From positions 1-64,000 of the forward strand of contig JACJNX010000038.1 in assembly GCA_014695255.1 (NCBI GenBank): a stretch of 64,000 nt of DNA, given 5' to 3'. The stretch's first letter is position 1, and every line of letters begins with the position of its first letter. Below are positions 51,835 to 61,197 of this stretch, in pieces. The stretch is from Cyanobacteria bacterium FACHB-63 (GTDB lineage Bacteria > Cyanobacteriota > Cyanobacteriia > Leptolyngbyales > Leptolyngbyaceae). Under the pieces are notes generated by a model. It saw nothing but the letters and a program-made list of their open reading frames with translations. It did not search any database and had not been told where the DNA came from. Made by a program: the position numbers and the translations under genes.

Positions 51835-52208
51835 TGGTTTAACTCAGGAGCAATGATTTCGATTCGATTTCCACCCGGATCACGCAGATAAAAGCGATCG
51901 TATCCCTCGATCGGCTGTCCATCTGGAATAATGCTAATCTGGTGCGCTGCTAAATGTTGTTGAAACGCTGACAAATCGCGAACCTGAAAGCAAATATGCC
52001 GCTTAGAAGCGTAGTTTCTTGCGTCTTTTTCAGTGCTGATATGAAGCTGGATTTCACCGAGTTGATACCATGCACCACCGTTTGGTTGTAATACTTCAGG
52101 CTTAGGAAACTCAGGCAGACCTAGCACATCGTTGTAGAAAAAGCGCATCTCTTCTTCTACGTCGGGAGGTGATGTAATCTGAATGTGATTGATCGTATTG
52201 ATCCACAT
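51831..52208 (-). CDS. VOC-family (glyoxalase/dioxygenase fold) protein
   Basis: 125 aa. Two beta-alpha-beta-beta-beta modules: NHIQITSPPDVEEEMRFFYN, WYQLGEIQLHISTEKDARNY, then KRHICFQVRDLSAFQQHLAA, and FYLRDPGGNRIEIIAPE. Metal ligands His and Glu at the expected places. Could be a glyoxalase-like lyase or small-molecule resistance/dioxygenase protein. Coupled to the DOPA dioxygenase-like gene and downstream of a MarR regulator. Confidence 0.88.
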   Translation of the reverse strand: MWINTINHIQITSPPDVEEEMRFFYNDVLGLPEFPKPEVLQPNGGAWYQLGEIQLHISTEKDARNYASKRHICFQVRDLSAFQQHLAAHQISIIPDGQPIEGYDRFYLRDPGGNRIEIIAPELNQ

Positions 52209-52308
52209 TAGGTTTTCTCTCTCGTAATGTATTTCTAGTATTGTATTGACATCATCCTAATTACTATCGAATTTTTTACTATTTTAATGTTAGCGGATTG
52301 TATAAATT

Positions 52309-52788
52309 CTAGTCTTCGGGTAAGTTGATCGCAGGTTCTTCAAAAATTTCTTTCAACAAACTCAAAGCTTCATCGATGCAGCTCACTTGCTCTTCGGTCA
52401 AATTGTTGAATAAATCAGTGATGTATGCACGAGTTTGGGCGCGAGTTTGATAGAGGTGCTGTTTTCCGGCTTCGGTCAGATTCAGTACAACTCTACGCCG
52501 TTCTTCGGGATTATCACAGCGATGAACATAATTGCGCTGCACCAGTCGTTCTGTATTCGCGGAGGCGGTGGCACGAGTTACGCCCAAATGTTCCGCGAGT
52601 TCAGACAGAGACGCACCGGGATTACGATCGAGAAATGCCAGCGATCGGAATTGTGGAACCGAAAGTTCAGTGCTCTTGCGGGTTCGCATATCGGCTCTGA
52701 TACAGCGCATCACTAAAGGGACAACCTCTACAACCTTAACGGCACACTGCTCTGATATTTTTTTTCGAGTCGATCGTTTTGCTCCCAT
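52309..52788 (-). CDS. MarR-family regulator
   Basis: 159 aa. Winged HTH: RKSTELSVPQFRSLAFLDRN, ASLSELAEHLGVTRATASAN, TERLVQRNYVHRCDNPEERR and RVVLNLTEAGKQHLYQTRAQ (wing). Flanking helices give dimerisation. It likely represses the VOC/DOPA-dioxygenase unit 100 nt downstream until an aromatic ligand binds; this is inferred from position. ATG 52788. Confidence 0.92.
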   Translation of the reverse strand: MGAKRSTRKKISEQCAVKVVEVVPLVMRCIRADMRTRKSTELSVPQFRSLAFLDRNPGASLSELAEHLGVTRATASANTERLVQRNYVHRCDNPEERRRVVLNLTEAGKQHLYQTRAQTRAYITDLFNNLTEEQVSCIDEALSLLKEIFEEPAINLPED

Positions 52789-53165
52789 TCAGCCATCCCG
52801 CTCCAAATCGCTAACAAAGTACGCTTAGAGTGCCATTGTACTGTATCGTCAGATATCCCTGTGAAGACGGAATAGCAGCGCATTTAAGCAGAGAGCGTAG
52901 ATCTTTTATCATATGAGCCTTCTTGTTTTTCTCAAGGCTTCATGTGATATTTCAAAAGTGCGGTAAATTGATAGATTAAGTGGAGTTTAGCAGCTCAATT
53001 CGTTTGTGAAATAAGTGGACGGGCTGCAAGTTTCCTTCATTCTCATAAATAATGTTGGATTGCCGTATTTTCTCTTCTGAAGAACATCCTATAGAACAAC
53101 CTTTTGAAGTCTTCTATCATTGAACAAGGCACATTTTTATTGCTCAAATATTCCTCAAAAGTTCT
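52789..53165. other. Intergenic region, no gene seen
   Basis: Divergent control region between the MarR gene and the nitroreductase-like gene, AT-rich. No convincing operator palindrome identified. Confidence 0.3.
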
Positions 53166-54005
53166 ATGACACTTGCTCCTGATCTGTCTGCAACAAAGGT
53201 TACACTGTTACGTGAACGCTACGGAGCCATTTTCGATCTAGATGCTCCCTGGAATCGTACTTTGTCTGATCTGCTATCCCATCGATCGATCCGTTCTTAT
53301 CTCTCCAAACCACTCCCGGCAGGAACGCTAGAGTTATTAGTTGCAGCGGCTCAATCTGCTTCGACCTCATCAAACTTGCAAACTTGGAGTGTCGTTGCAG
53401 TTGAAGATCAAGCTCGTAAAGAGCGATTGTCGCAATTAGCAGGAGGACAAGCACACATCCGGCAGGCTCCATTGTTTCTTGTGTGGTTGGCAGATCTAGC
53501 TCGACTCACGCACATTGCTGAAAGTCGGGGATTACCTCATGAGGGACTGAACTATCTAGAGATGTTCCTGATGGCGGCGATCGATGCGAGTCTTGCGGCT
53601 CAAAATGCAGCGATCGCAGCAGAATCACTGGGCTTGGGAACAGTCTATATTGGTGGAATGCGAAATCAGCCAGAAGAAGTCGCAGCAGAGTTAGGTTTAC
53701 CACAACAGGTCTTCGCCGTATTCGGTTTATGTGTTGGTTATCCTGATCCTGAAAAACCAGCAGCAATCAAACCTCGATTACCTCAAGCAGCAGTACTGCA
53801 TCGAGAACAATACAGCTTGGAAGCTCAGAATGACGCGATCGCACAATACGATCAAACTATGTCGAACTTCTACACCGAGCAGCAAATGAACATTCCCGGA
53901 AATTGGTCACAGCATTCGAGCGAGCGGATTGCGAGTCCAGAAGCACTACGAAACCGTTCACGGTTGCGCGAGATCCTCAATAACCTGGGTTTTGAATTGC
54001 GTTAG
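53166..54005 (+). CDS. NfsA/Frp-type nitroreductase family flavoprotein
   Basis: 279 aa. FMN-binding LSHRSIRSYLSKPLPAGTLE (S-x-R-x-F/Y motif), AAQSASTSSNLQTWSVVAVE, MFLMAAIDASLAAQNAAIAA and ESLGLGTVYIGGMRNQPEEV, VFAVFGLCVGYPDPE. The C-terminal region matches NADPH-dependent oxidoreductases of the Frp type. Such enzymes can supply reduced flavin to monooxygenases, so it may serve the DszA-like enzyme at 50 kb. Five internal methionines, so not sulfur-depleted. Confidence 0.88.
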   Translation: MTLAPDLSATKVTLLRERYGAIFDLDAPWNRTLSDLLSHRSIRSYLSKPLPAGTLELLVAAAQSASTSSNLQTWSVVAVEDQARKERLSQLAGGQAHIRQAPLFLVWLADLARLTHIAESRGLPHEGLNYLEMFLMAAIDASLAAQNAAIAAESLGLGTVYIGGMRNQPEEVAAELGLPQQVFAVFGLCVGYPDPEKPAAIKPRLPQAAVLHREQYSLEAQNDAIAQYDQTMSNFYTEQQMNIPGNWSQHSSERIASPEALRNRSRLREILNNLGFELR

Positions 54006-54634
54006 TGGAGATTCGTTAGATAGTTACTACTTACGATCCCACACTGTTTCAAGGTGCTGCATATTACTACTGCCATACTCACCAGCATAAAAGTTCTCAT
54101 TCCCGCAGGTCTACCGCTCTGTTGTCGATTTAATCCAATCACACAGCCAATCATCAGCGCCAGAATCAACCGGAACTCGATCGTTTTTCCAATCCGTAGA
54201 ACTCAGCATCATTGCACTCATTGATCTGTACTCCCAAATCGAAGACCGCAGGCAGTTCGGAGTTAGATCCGAACTGCAATTGATTAAGAGTAAGTTAAAA
54301 AAGGTTAAAGAAAAGTAGATAGACCGCCAAACTGCTACAGGAACATAGCATTGGCACTTGTTGAATGAGCGATCGCGGCAATCTAATCATTTCTCTTTAT
54401 CGTTTTAAGAAAAAAGAGCATTTGCTTCTATGATTGCATCCCGATAAAGTGTAACCATGAGCAACGAACCAGTTACACCAACAACAAGTTAATCAATTGA
54501 ATAAGCAAGTTCAGTGAAGCAGTTTTCTTGTAATAGTTAGCACTTAAATGAACGCTTCAATTACACGCTAGAGATTGATTTCTACAGATTCGTTCTCACA
54601 AGTTTTTAATTCAATCCATCATCGAGGTTTTGTC
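54006..54634. other. Intergenic region with an MgtC remnant
   Basis: Apart from the fragment at 54062-54198, no gene content is visible in ~630 nt. The end holds the leader of the DUF1003 gene (GAGG at 54624-54627). Confidence 0.4.
54062..54198 (-). pseudogene. MgtC/SapB-family N-terminal fragment
   Basis: A minus-strand frame reads TIEFRLILALMIGCVIGLNR, then QQSGRPAGMRTFMLVSM, then loses similarity. This is the first membrane segment and GLxRxxxGxPAGxRTxxLV motif of MgtC proteins. No start codon or remainder; a small relic. Confidence 0.75.
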
Positions 54635-55345
54635 ATGAAATCGGTTCACGAAGCAACCCAGAATAATTTGCACACTCAGATGTCTGCTCAACCCCGTCCA
54701 CCGATGCTCAACTCTACTAAACCAGAGCGCACTTTCGGTCAGAAACTGGCAGATCGGATGGCTTCTAAAGTTGGCTCATGGGCATTCATCGGCGCACAAA
54801 GCGTAATTTTGACAGGTTGGATCGGAGCTAACACCATTCCCGGACTGCCACACTGGGATGAATCGCCGTTCATTCTGCTCAATTTAGTCTTCTCGTTCGC
54901 TTCGGCTTATACGGCTCCAGTAGTTTTGATGAGCCAAAATCGTCAGTCTGAAGAAGACCGAGAAAGCGCTGAGATCAATCACCAAGTCAATCTTCATACT
55001 GCTCAAGAGATTGAATTGTTGCATCAGAAGATCGATGATTTGCACACTTCAACCTTGCAAACTCAATCGCGCCAGCTTTCGGAGCTAGTTGAATTATTGC
55101 GTCAGCAAGCAGGTGCTCATTCAGATCAAGCAGTGCAACCGAGCTATCAATATTTAGCACGACCCAGCGCGAAACCGATCGCTGCTAAATCTCAAGAGTT
55201 CTCAAACTCGGTCATGTCCCCTTACAGCCCTCAATCTCACCTGCAAACCAAGCACAAGTTCGATGTGACTGAAGTAGAAGCCTTCACACCCGTCCGAGCA
55301 ATCCCAGTTCAAGCAAAATCGATTTCTGATGTTCCCGCTAAGTAA
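54635..55345 (+). CDS. DUF1003 membrane protein
   Basis: 236 aa from ATG 54635 (GAGG upstream). Residues ~30-120: FGQKLADRMASKVGSWAFIG, AQSVILTGWIGANTIPG and LLNLVFSFASAYTAPVVLMS, the two membrane helices of DUF1003, followed by QNRQSEEDRESAEINHQVNL, the conserved cytoplasmic segment. Then a coiled coil (IELLHQKIDDLHTSTLQTQS) and a polar tail that may be disordered. Function unknown. Same direction as the CadD-like gene 100 nt downstream. Confidence 0.88.
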   Translation: MKSVHEATQNNLHTQMSAQPRPPMLNSTKPERTFGQKLADRMASKVGSWAFIGAQSVILTGWIGANTIPGLPHWDESPFILLNLVFSFASAYTAPVVLMSQNRQSEEDRESAEINHQVNLHTAQEIELLHQKIDDLHTSTLQTQSRQLSELVELLRQQAGAHSDQAVQPSYQYLARPSAKPIAAKSQEFSNSVMSPYSPQSHLQTKHKFDVTEVEAFTPVRAIPVQAKSISDVPAK

Positions 55346-55445
55346 TTCGAGTAAGCGCGATGCCTTTGGCACACGCAGGCGCGACCGCACTTCTCGCTTC
55401 ATTGAGTCGATCGCGCTCACTCATCCATCTTGAGGTTTTTTCCAA

Positions 55446-56183
55446 ATGAATTATCTATTCACCGCAGTCCCGGCTGGGATCACAGCTTTCGTTGCGACAA
55501 ATTTAGACGACATCTTGATTCTGTTATTGTTCTTTTCCCAAGTAAATGCACTCTTCCGTCGTCGCCACATTATCGTAGGTCAGTATCTCGGATTCGGGTT
55601 GCTCGTTCTTGCAAGTCTTCCAGGTTTCTTTGGTGGCATGATGTTCCCGCAAGAATGGGTTGGATTGTTGGGGATGATGCCGATCGCAATTGGTTTAAGT
55701 CGCTTATTCGCACCCGAAACGGAGGACTCAGAAGCGCCAGAAGTCTCCACCGAAACTGCTTTGTCTAGTTTGATCTCGCCCCAATCCTACAGTGTAGCTG
55801 CGGTCACGTTTGCCAATGGTGGCGACAATGTCGGTATCTATGTTCCGTTGTTTGCTCACTGTACTTGGGACGGGTTGATTGCAATTCTGGGTGTGTTCTT
55901 CTCGCTAGTTGGGGTTTGGTGCTATGTAGCCTATCAATTGACGAAAATTCCCGCAATTGCAGAAACCCTCTCCCGCTACGGGAATCACCTTGTTCCCTTT
56001 GTCCTGATTGGTTTAGGTAGCTTGATCTTAATGGACAGCCACACGCTAGACAATCCCAGTTTAGCAGTCTTGACACTCATCATGATTGGCTTGTGGATGC
56101 TGAAACTGTTGAAAATACTACCCTCGCTTCCTTTGGGGTTACGCTCTGTGCTAAACGCAGTTCCCCAAATTCAGAAAAACTAA
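55446..56183 (+). CDS. CadD-family cadmium resistance/permease protein
   Basis: 245 aa; GAGG upstream of ATG 55446. Hydrophobic with about six helices: AVPAGITAFVATNLDDILIL at the start (the ATNxDD motif), GQYLGFGLLVLASLPGFFGG, AVTFANGGDNVGIYVPLFAH (second N-G-G-D-N motif), and VPFVLIGLGSLILMDSHTL. LysE-superfamily transporters of this type export cadmium or related cations; substrate not proven here. Confidence 0.9.
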   Translation: MNYLFTAVPAGITAFVATNLDDILILLLFFSQVNALFRRRHIIVGQYLGFGLLVLASLPGFFGGMMFPQEWVGLLGMMPIAIGLSRLFAPETEDSEAPEVSTETALSSLISPQSYSVAAVTFANGGDNVGIYVPLFAHCTWDGLIAILGVFFSLVGVWCYVAYQLTKIPAIAETLSRYGNHLVPFVLIGLGSLILMDSHTLDNPSLAVLTLIMIGLWMLKLLKILPSLPLGLRSVLNAVPQIQKN

Positions 56184-56186
56184 TCG

Positions 56187-56396
56187 CTATGCAGTTACTA
56201 AGCTCTTTTCGGTAGTGTCGGTCTCGCTGAGTTGCAATTCGATCGCAGTTCCCTTAAAGAAATCAGGATTTGCTTCGGTGTAGAACTTGTAGGGATTTGC
56301 GAACACATACGATCTGAAGTCAGCTTCAGAAATTACGCCTTCTTCGACCAGTGCCCAACTTTCAGCAAGTGGCAGTGTGAGATCCGGGACTGTGAA
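56187..56396 (-). pseudogene. Amidohydrolase C-terminal fragment
   Basis: Reads FTVPDLTLPLAESWALVEEG, then VISEADFRSYVFANPYKFYT and EANPDFFKGTAIE, ending at a stop at 56187-56189. This is the C-terminus of a large metal-dependent amidohydrolase (relatives end FANPxRFYTEANPDFFKGTxVE). A TAA directly precedes the fragment in frame and the catalytic barrel is missing. 39 nt downstream of the TauD gene in the same direction. Confidence 0.8.
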
Positions 56397-56434
56397 TTAG
56401 ACAGCCCAGATCAAGACATCAATGAAGTGAGCAA

Positions 56435-57382
56435 TCAGGAAAGCGCAGGTGCTTTATCTTGTTGGAAGACGCTCGGAACTTCAGCCGTAAATACTTCACC
56501 ATGCAGTACTTCTGACCGAGAACCATCCACTCCGACAGGAACGTCACCTGTGATCGTCGTGCGATAAAGCAATCGATCGACATCCACGTGATCTAAATCT
56601 TGCGGTGCTAAATGTGCAGTGGCTCGATTGTCCCAGAACGCGATATCGCCATTGTTCCAGCGAAAACGAGTCGTGTAGGCAGGATTTGTAATTTGATTGA
56701 AGAACAACTCAAGCAGCAGTTTACTTTCTTGGGGCGACACATCTACAATGCGCGAGACAAAGCCAGGATTAACAAACAAAGCACGTTCACCCGTTTCTGG
56801 ATGGACTCGAACTACGGGATGAATCGAAGCGAGCGGATTAACCGCAATGCGCTGATCGAATTTCGAGTTTTTGGGTTGATAGCCGCCACCGTTAAAGCGA
56901 TGTTCAGCTTTTAACGTATCTGCTAATGCTCGTAAAGGTGCAGATAGACCCTCATAAGCAGCAACGAGATTTGTCCATTGAGTATCACCTCCCACGCTCG
57001 GAACATTCACAGCACGCAGAATTGATGCAGCGGGGGGATTAATTGCAGCAGTGACATCAGTGTGCCAAGGTCCGCCTGTCCGGAAGCCATACTGTCTCTC
57101 ATAGAGTTTACGATCAACAGGTTTAAGCTGCGGAAATCCCGGTACAGGTTCTAGCTCTCCTAACGGATGCGCGAAGGTTACTTCACCAAATCGGGAGCTA
57201 AACTCAACTTGTGCCGCATGATCAATGTTCTGACCTCGAAAGAACACAACTTTCCATTTCAGCAGTGCTTGACGAATTTCTCTCACTTCCTCATCAGAAA
57301 GAGGCTGAGACAGATCGACACCGCTGATCTCGGCACCTGTATAAGTACTAACAGGCTTGACCTCAATATGCTTGTAACCCAT
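56435..57382 (-). CDS. TauD/TfdA-family dioxygenase without internal Met or Cys
   Basis: 315 aa. HxD in GGPWHTDVTAAINPPAASIL, distal His in WDNRATAHLAPQDLDHVDVD, and the 2OG-binding Arg in LLYRTTITGDVPVGVDG. Closer in style to alkyl-sulfatase AtsK/TauD homologs; would release sulfite or sulfate from an organic substrate. I find no methionine after the initiator and no cysteine in 315 residues. Upstream of an amidohydrolase relic. Paralogue of the 26250 gene. Confidence 0.92.
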   Translation of the reverse strand: MGYKHIEVKPVSTYTGAEISGVDLSQPLSDEEVREIRQALLKWKVVFFRGQNIDHAAQVEFSSRFGEVTFAHPLGELEPVPGFPQLKPVDRKLYERQYGFRTGGPWHTDVTAAINPPAASILRAVNVPSVGGDTQWTNLVAAYEGLSAPLRALADTLKAEHRFNGGGYQPKNSKFDQRIAVNPLASIHPVVRVHPETGERALFVNPGFVSRIVDVSPQESKLLLELFFNQITNPAYTTRFRWNNGDIAFWDNRATAHLAPQDLDHVDVDRLLYRTTITGDVPVGVDGSRSEVLHGEVFTAEVPSVFQQDKAPALS

Positions 57383-57746
57383 GTGTAAATTCTCCTTGAA
57401 TGGCTACAGTGATTGACTTCTATGCAGACGAATTCAGGCTGTGATGTTGAACCTTTAGAAACTGCCAAAATCCCTATGCTTTTCCAACTTCGTGCAGTAA
57501 GGATCGGGCAATCTAAATTTTCAACAATGTCATCTCCTCGCGAACACTTTTCGGAATGCTTCTATCGAGCGCAAACAGATTCCGAAAGTAATGTGCGTTC
57601 TGGAAGTACTTTACTGCTTTTTCTATTAATTGACAACATCAAGACAGTTAGAATTTCTAACGTTTTGTGATTCGTATTATTTGTATAACAGTAGACTTGC
57701 TTTTACAGGAGGGTTGTATGATAATATGCCCGCGATCGTGCCGTGA
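57383..57746. other. Intergenic region, no gene seen
   Basis: Upstream region of the TauD gene and downstream region of the monooxygenase-like gene. Short frames here have no family content. No ATCTAC/GTAGAT repeat found. Confidence 0.3.
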
Positions 57747-58049
57747 TTATTCCTGCATCAATTGAACTAGCTCGTAATGTTCCACGCTCGGAAATGGATC
57801 ATAGAAGTGATGTAAGAGCGATCGCCATTGCTGATACTCGGCTGATTGCCGGAAACCAATTGTATGATCTTCTAGCTTTTGCCAACGGACAAGCAAAATG
57901 TAGCGATGTTGAGTTTCTATACAACGTTGAAGTTCATGAGAAATATAGCCAGATATAGAAGCAATAATCGGCGAAGCAGTTTTGAAAGCTGCTTCAAATT
58001 CTTCAGTTGCTCCAGGCTTCACATCTAAAATTGCAACTTCTAAGCTCAT
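57747..58049 (-). CDS. Antibiotic biosynthesis monooxygenase (ABM)-domain protein
   Basis: 100 aa. VAILDVKPGATEEFEAAFKT, ISGYISHELQRCIETQHRYI, VRWQKLEDHTIGFRQSAEYQ and FYDPFPSVEHYE, the dimeric ferredoxin-like ABM fold. Members are cofactor-free monooxygenases or heme-degrading/quinone enzymes. Substrate unknown. Complete, ATG 58049. Confidence 0.9.
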   Translation of the reverse strand: MSLEVAILDVKPGATEEFEAAFKTASPIIASISGYISHELQRCIETQHRYILLVRWQKLEDHTIGFRQSAEYQQWRSLLHHFYDPFPSVEHYELVQLMQE

Positions 58050-58162
58050 AGTGAAATCATCGAATGCTTAGTAGGAAAATTGCAATTCAATCCGTCTGAG
58101 CGAGAAATAAACTGCTTTACTGAGGAAATTATGCCACGAGTTCGACGATTACAGGCAGTGTA

Positions 58163-58933
58163 TTAGTTTTGAACAAAGAAATATGCCGTCATGCTCACAG
58201 CAACAACGATGACAAATCTGCGAATCAATTCAGGGTCAAGTTTTCGAGCATAGTGAGCGCACAAATATCCACCCAATGAACCGCCGATCGCCATTACAAT
58301 CACTTGCTGCCATGCAATCACACCTGCAAATAGAAAGGGTACGATCGCGATTCCATTGATACAGCTACCCAGAAAGGTCTTAAAGGCGTTCATGCTGTGA
58401 ATACTTTTGATGCCCAGGAATGCGAGGGTTGCCAGCATGAGAATGCCTAAACCTGCACCGAAAAAGCCGCCGTAAATGGCAATTCCTAATTGTGCCAACA
58501 TCAATCTAAGCAGCGGCGGTGCGGATGAAGGCTTATGACGCTGAAACCAAGCTCTAAAAGAGTTTCCAAATGTGAAAATAACTGTTGCAAATAGGAGCAG
58601 ATAAGGAATGAGTTCTCTGAATACATCGGGCGAAGTGTACAACAGCGCGATAGAACCAATTATTCCTCCGATCAGACTCACACCACACAGCAGAAACAGT
58701 TGTCTTCTGGGAATGCCTAGATCTTTCCGGTAAGCTCCCGCACTAGACAAAGCTGCAACCCAAATGGCAGTGTTATTTGTCGCGTTTGCAGCGATCGGAC
58801 TCATTCCAGTAAAAATGAGCGTTGGGAAGGTAATAAAGCTGCCGCCACCTGCAACTGAGTTGAGTCCACCAGCAATAAAAGCGGTGCTAAACAGTAGGAA
58901 AGTATGAACAGGCGTTAAAGCAGGTGAAATCAC
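58163..58933 (-). CDS. TauE/SafE-family membrane permease
   Basis: 256 aa from a GTG at 58933 with AGGAG 11 nt upstream. About eight membrane helices: TAFIAGGLNSVAGGGSFITF and PTLIFTGMSPIAANATNNTA, the first repeat, and LGIAIYGGFFGAGLGILMLA, SLGGYLCAHYARKLDPELIR, the second. The family exports sulfite, sulfoacetate or related sulfur anions (TauE), or takes up sulfur compounds. Six nt after the broken SDR gene on the same strand. In this island a role in sulfite/sulfonate movement is likely. Confidence 0.92.
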   Translation of the reverse strand: MISPALTPVHTFLLFSTAFIAGGLNSVAGGGSFITFPTLIFTGMSPIAANATNNTAIWVAALSSAGAYRKDLGIPRRQLFLLCGVSLIGGIIGSIALLYTSPDVFRELIPYLLLFATVIFTFGNSFRAWFQRHKPSSAPPLLRLMLAQLGIAIYGGFFGAGLGILMLATLAFLGIKSIHSMNAFKTFLGSCINGIAIVPFLFAGVIAWQQVIVMAIGGSLGGYLCAHYARKLDPELIRRFVIVVAVSMTAYFFVQN

Positions 58934-58939
58934 GATATT

Positions 58940-59744
58940 CTAAACTCCTGGGGTTTGTCCGCCATCAACTAAGATTTCTGTGCCTGTGATTGAAGCAGCA
59001 CGATCGGACACCAAAAACAGTGCAAGTGCAGCGATTTCTTCAGGCTGCACAATTCTGCCGAGTGGAATGGCTTTGACGGTTTCGGCTTTTGCTGCTTCGA
59101 TACTAATTCCGCGATCGCGTGCCGTTTGTGCTGCTAATCGTTCCGCTCGTTCAGTTGCAGTAAAGCCTGGTGAGATAGCATTGATTCTGACATTGTATTG
59201 AGCCAGTTCATGCGAGATTCCTTTGGTGAAATTGAGTAGTGCTGCATTTGTTGTTCCACCCGGAAGAAAATTTGCGCGTGGCGTTCGACCCGCCGCACCA
59301 ATAATGTTAACAATGCGGCCCTCTCGACGATCGATCAAGTCAGGCAGCAGTGCTTTCACAAGACGAATGTAACTCAGTAGCTTTAAGTTCCAAGCATCCA
59401 GAAATGCGTCATCATCCAGATTCACAAGTGATCCCGCACGAGCAGCTCCGGCATTGTTGATTAAAATGTCAATCTGTCCGAATTCTGCGATCGACTGAGA
59501 CACAACTTTCCCAATACTCTCTGCTTGAGTCAAATCTGCACTGATCGCAATCACTTGATTTCCTTGATTCGGAAGTTCGCGGATTGTATTGACCGCTTTA
59601 TCTAACCGCTCAGGATCACGAGCAACGATTGCCAAAGCTCTTTACACCCTCAGTGTAAAGAGCTTTGGCAATCGCCAATCCAATACCTGCACTGCCACCT
59701 GTGACGATCGCAGATTTCCCAACTAAATCTAATTCAATTGCCAT
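58940..59744 (-). pseudogene. Short-chain dehydrogenase frameshifted at a perfect hairpin
   Basis: The N-terminus from ATG 59744 reads AIELDLVGKSAIVTGGSAGI and GLAIAKALYTEGVK, then runs out of frame. The rest resumes one base off: AIVARDPERLDKAVNTIREL, LINNAGAARAGSLVNLDDDA, and GTTNAALLNFTKGISHELAQ, ending GTEILVDGGQTPGV. The classical Y-x-x-x-K is replaced by T-N-A-A-L-L-N-F-T-K spacing, so the catalytic Tyr is absent even in the intact part. The shift occurs in the 22-bp inverted repeat at 59626-59674. Inactive as written unless translation restarts at 59635. Confidence 0.85.
59626..59674. repeat. Perfect 22-bp inverted repeat inside the SDR gene
   Basis: CGATTGCCAAAGCTCTTTAC-AC (59626-59647), loop CCTCA, and its exact complement at 59653-59674. 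One arm is the ancestral coding sequence IAKALY; the other replaces part of the following codons and shifts the frame. This is the product expected from template switching at a quasi-palindrome. Confidence 0.9.
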
Positions 59745-59916
59745 TATTCGTAGTCCACTTTAAGAGAGCATTGTGCGATCGCTTGCCAGATACATCGGAC
59801 TGTAAGTATCAACGATTTGACCTGTCACTGGGTCGATTTCTAATATACGTGAGTTGATAGGGAAACTGTATTATGCAAAAAATTAGTGTGGAGAGCAAGC
59901 CTTTAGCTAACGAGAT

Positions 59917-61197
59917 CTAAACTGACTTTGCTTGCTGATCTGCTACTCGAATCGAGCGCGTCAAAACAGGTAATTGTCGCACGAACCAGATTGATCCCAG
60001 AATGCAAGCGATCGCACAAACCAACAATGCACGAGGCGCACCGAAAGCATGAGCGAGACTACCCGCTAAGAGATTACTTAATGGCATCATTCCCACCAGT
60101 GATAAAGCATAAAAGCTCATCACTCGACCTCGTTTGCTATCTTCGACGATCGATTGAATCACGGTATTACTACAAGCGACCTGCATTGTTCCAGCAGCAC
60201 CGACAAAGATGAGGATCAGAACTGATAGAAAGAACGATCGAGAATATGAGAATGCAATCAAACCGATTCCGATCGCAGCCGGACAAAACCCAATGATGCG
60301 TTCTAATCCAGCAATTCCGCGTCTTTGGCTCAGATAGGCACAGGCTATCACTGATCCAACGGCTCCTGATGCACTGAGAAAGCCTAAAGCACCCGCTCCA
60401 CCTTGTAGAATGTCCGCTGCAAAAATTGGCAGTACTGCCATGTACGAGATGCCAAACAAGCCCTGCATCGATAACAGGATCAAAATGGTGCGAACAGGTA
60501 GAAAAGTGTAGACGTAGCTAAAGCCCTCTTGCAATGACTTCCAGGGGTTCGTGTTCTGTTTTGCGATCGACTGATCAACTACCCGCATCGATGCCAATGC
60601 CCAAATCGCGCCCAAATAGCTCAACGTATCGAACAGGAAACAGAATCCTGCTCCGACTGTTGCAAGTAGGATTCCACCGATTGCCGGACCCATCAGGCGA
60701 GAACTACTCAGCATGATCGAATTCAGCGCGATCGCATTCGTCAGATCGGCGCGATCGCTGACTATATCGCTCACAAACGCATGACGAATTGGCATATCAA
60801 TGCCTTTGACTATCCCCAATAGAACACTCAGAATCAGCAGCGACGGGAAACTTGCCATACCTGTAAACACCAAGGCTGTGAGCGAACCCGAAACAGTCAT
60901 TCCAAATAGTTGCACCAGTGTCAAAACATAATGACGGCTCCAGCGATCGGACAGCACACCGGAGAAAGGAGTGAGAACTAGCGCTGGCAAAAATCCCAAA
61001 AAGCCTGCTAAACCTAATAGCCAAGCAGAATGAGTTACATCGTAAATTAGCCAGGGAACGGCAACTTGAGTCATAAACGTTCCCGACAACGACAAACTCT
61101 GCCCTAAAAAGTAAAACCGAAAGTTCCGAGACCGAAACGCGGGAAAGTGAAGTGCTGTATTCACGCGCTGGGTCAATGTCTGATGCAAGTTTGCCAT
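59917..61197 (-). CDS. MFS transporter (EntS/MFS_3 type)
   Basis: 426 aa, twelve membrane segments. FRSRNFRFYFLGQSLSLSGT (start typical of EntS-like exporters), ALVLTPFSGVLSDRWSRHYV (motif A-like loop), ANTVIQ-type helix SNTVIQSIVEDSKRGRVMSF (second-half motif) and GMMPLSNLLAGSLAHAFGAP. Exports siderophores or small organics in the family. Substrate unknown. Divergent from the hydroxyacid dehydrogenase gene. Confidence 0.92.
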   Translation of the reverse strand: MANLHQTLTQRVNTALHFPAFRSRNFRFYFLGQSLSLSGTFMTQVAVPWLIYDVTHSAWLLGLAGFLGFLPALVLTPFSGVLSDRWSRHYVLTLVQLFGMTVSGSLTALVFTGMASFPSLLILSVLLGIVKGIDMPIRHAFVSDIVSDRADLTNAIALNSIMLSSSRLMGPAIGGILLATVGAGFCFLFDTLSYLGAIWALASMRVVDQSIAKQNTNPWKSLQEGFSYVYTFLPVRTILILLSMQGLFGISYMAVLPIFAADILQGGAGALGFLSASGAVGSVIACAYLSQRRGIAGLERIIGFCPAAIGIGLIAFSYSRSFFLSVLILIFVGAAGTMQVACSNTVIQSIVEDSKRGRVMSFYALSLVGMMPLSNLLAGSLAHAFGAPRALLVCAIACILGSIWFVRQLPVLTRSIRVADQQAKSV

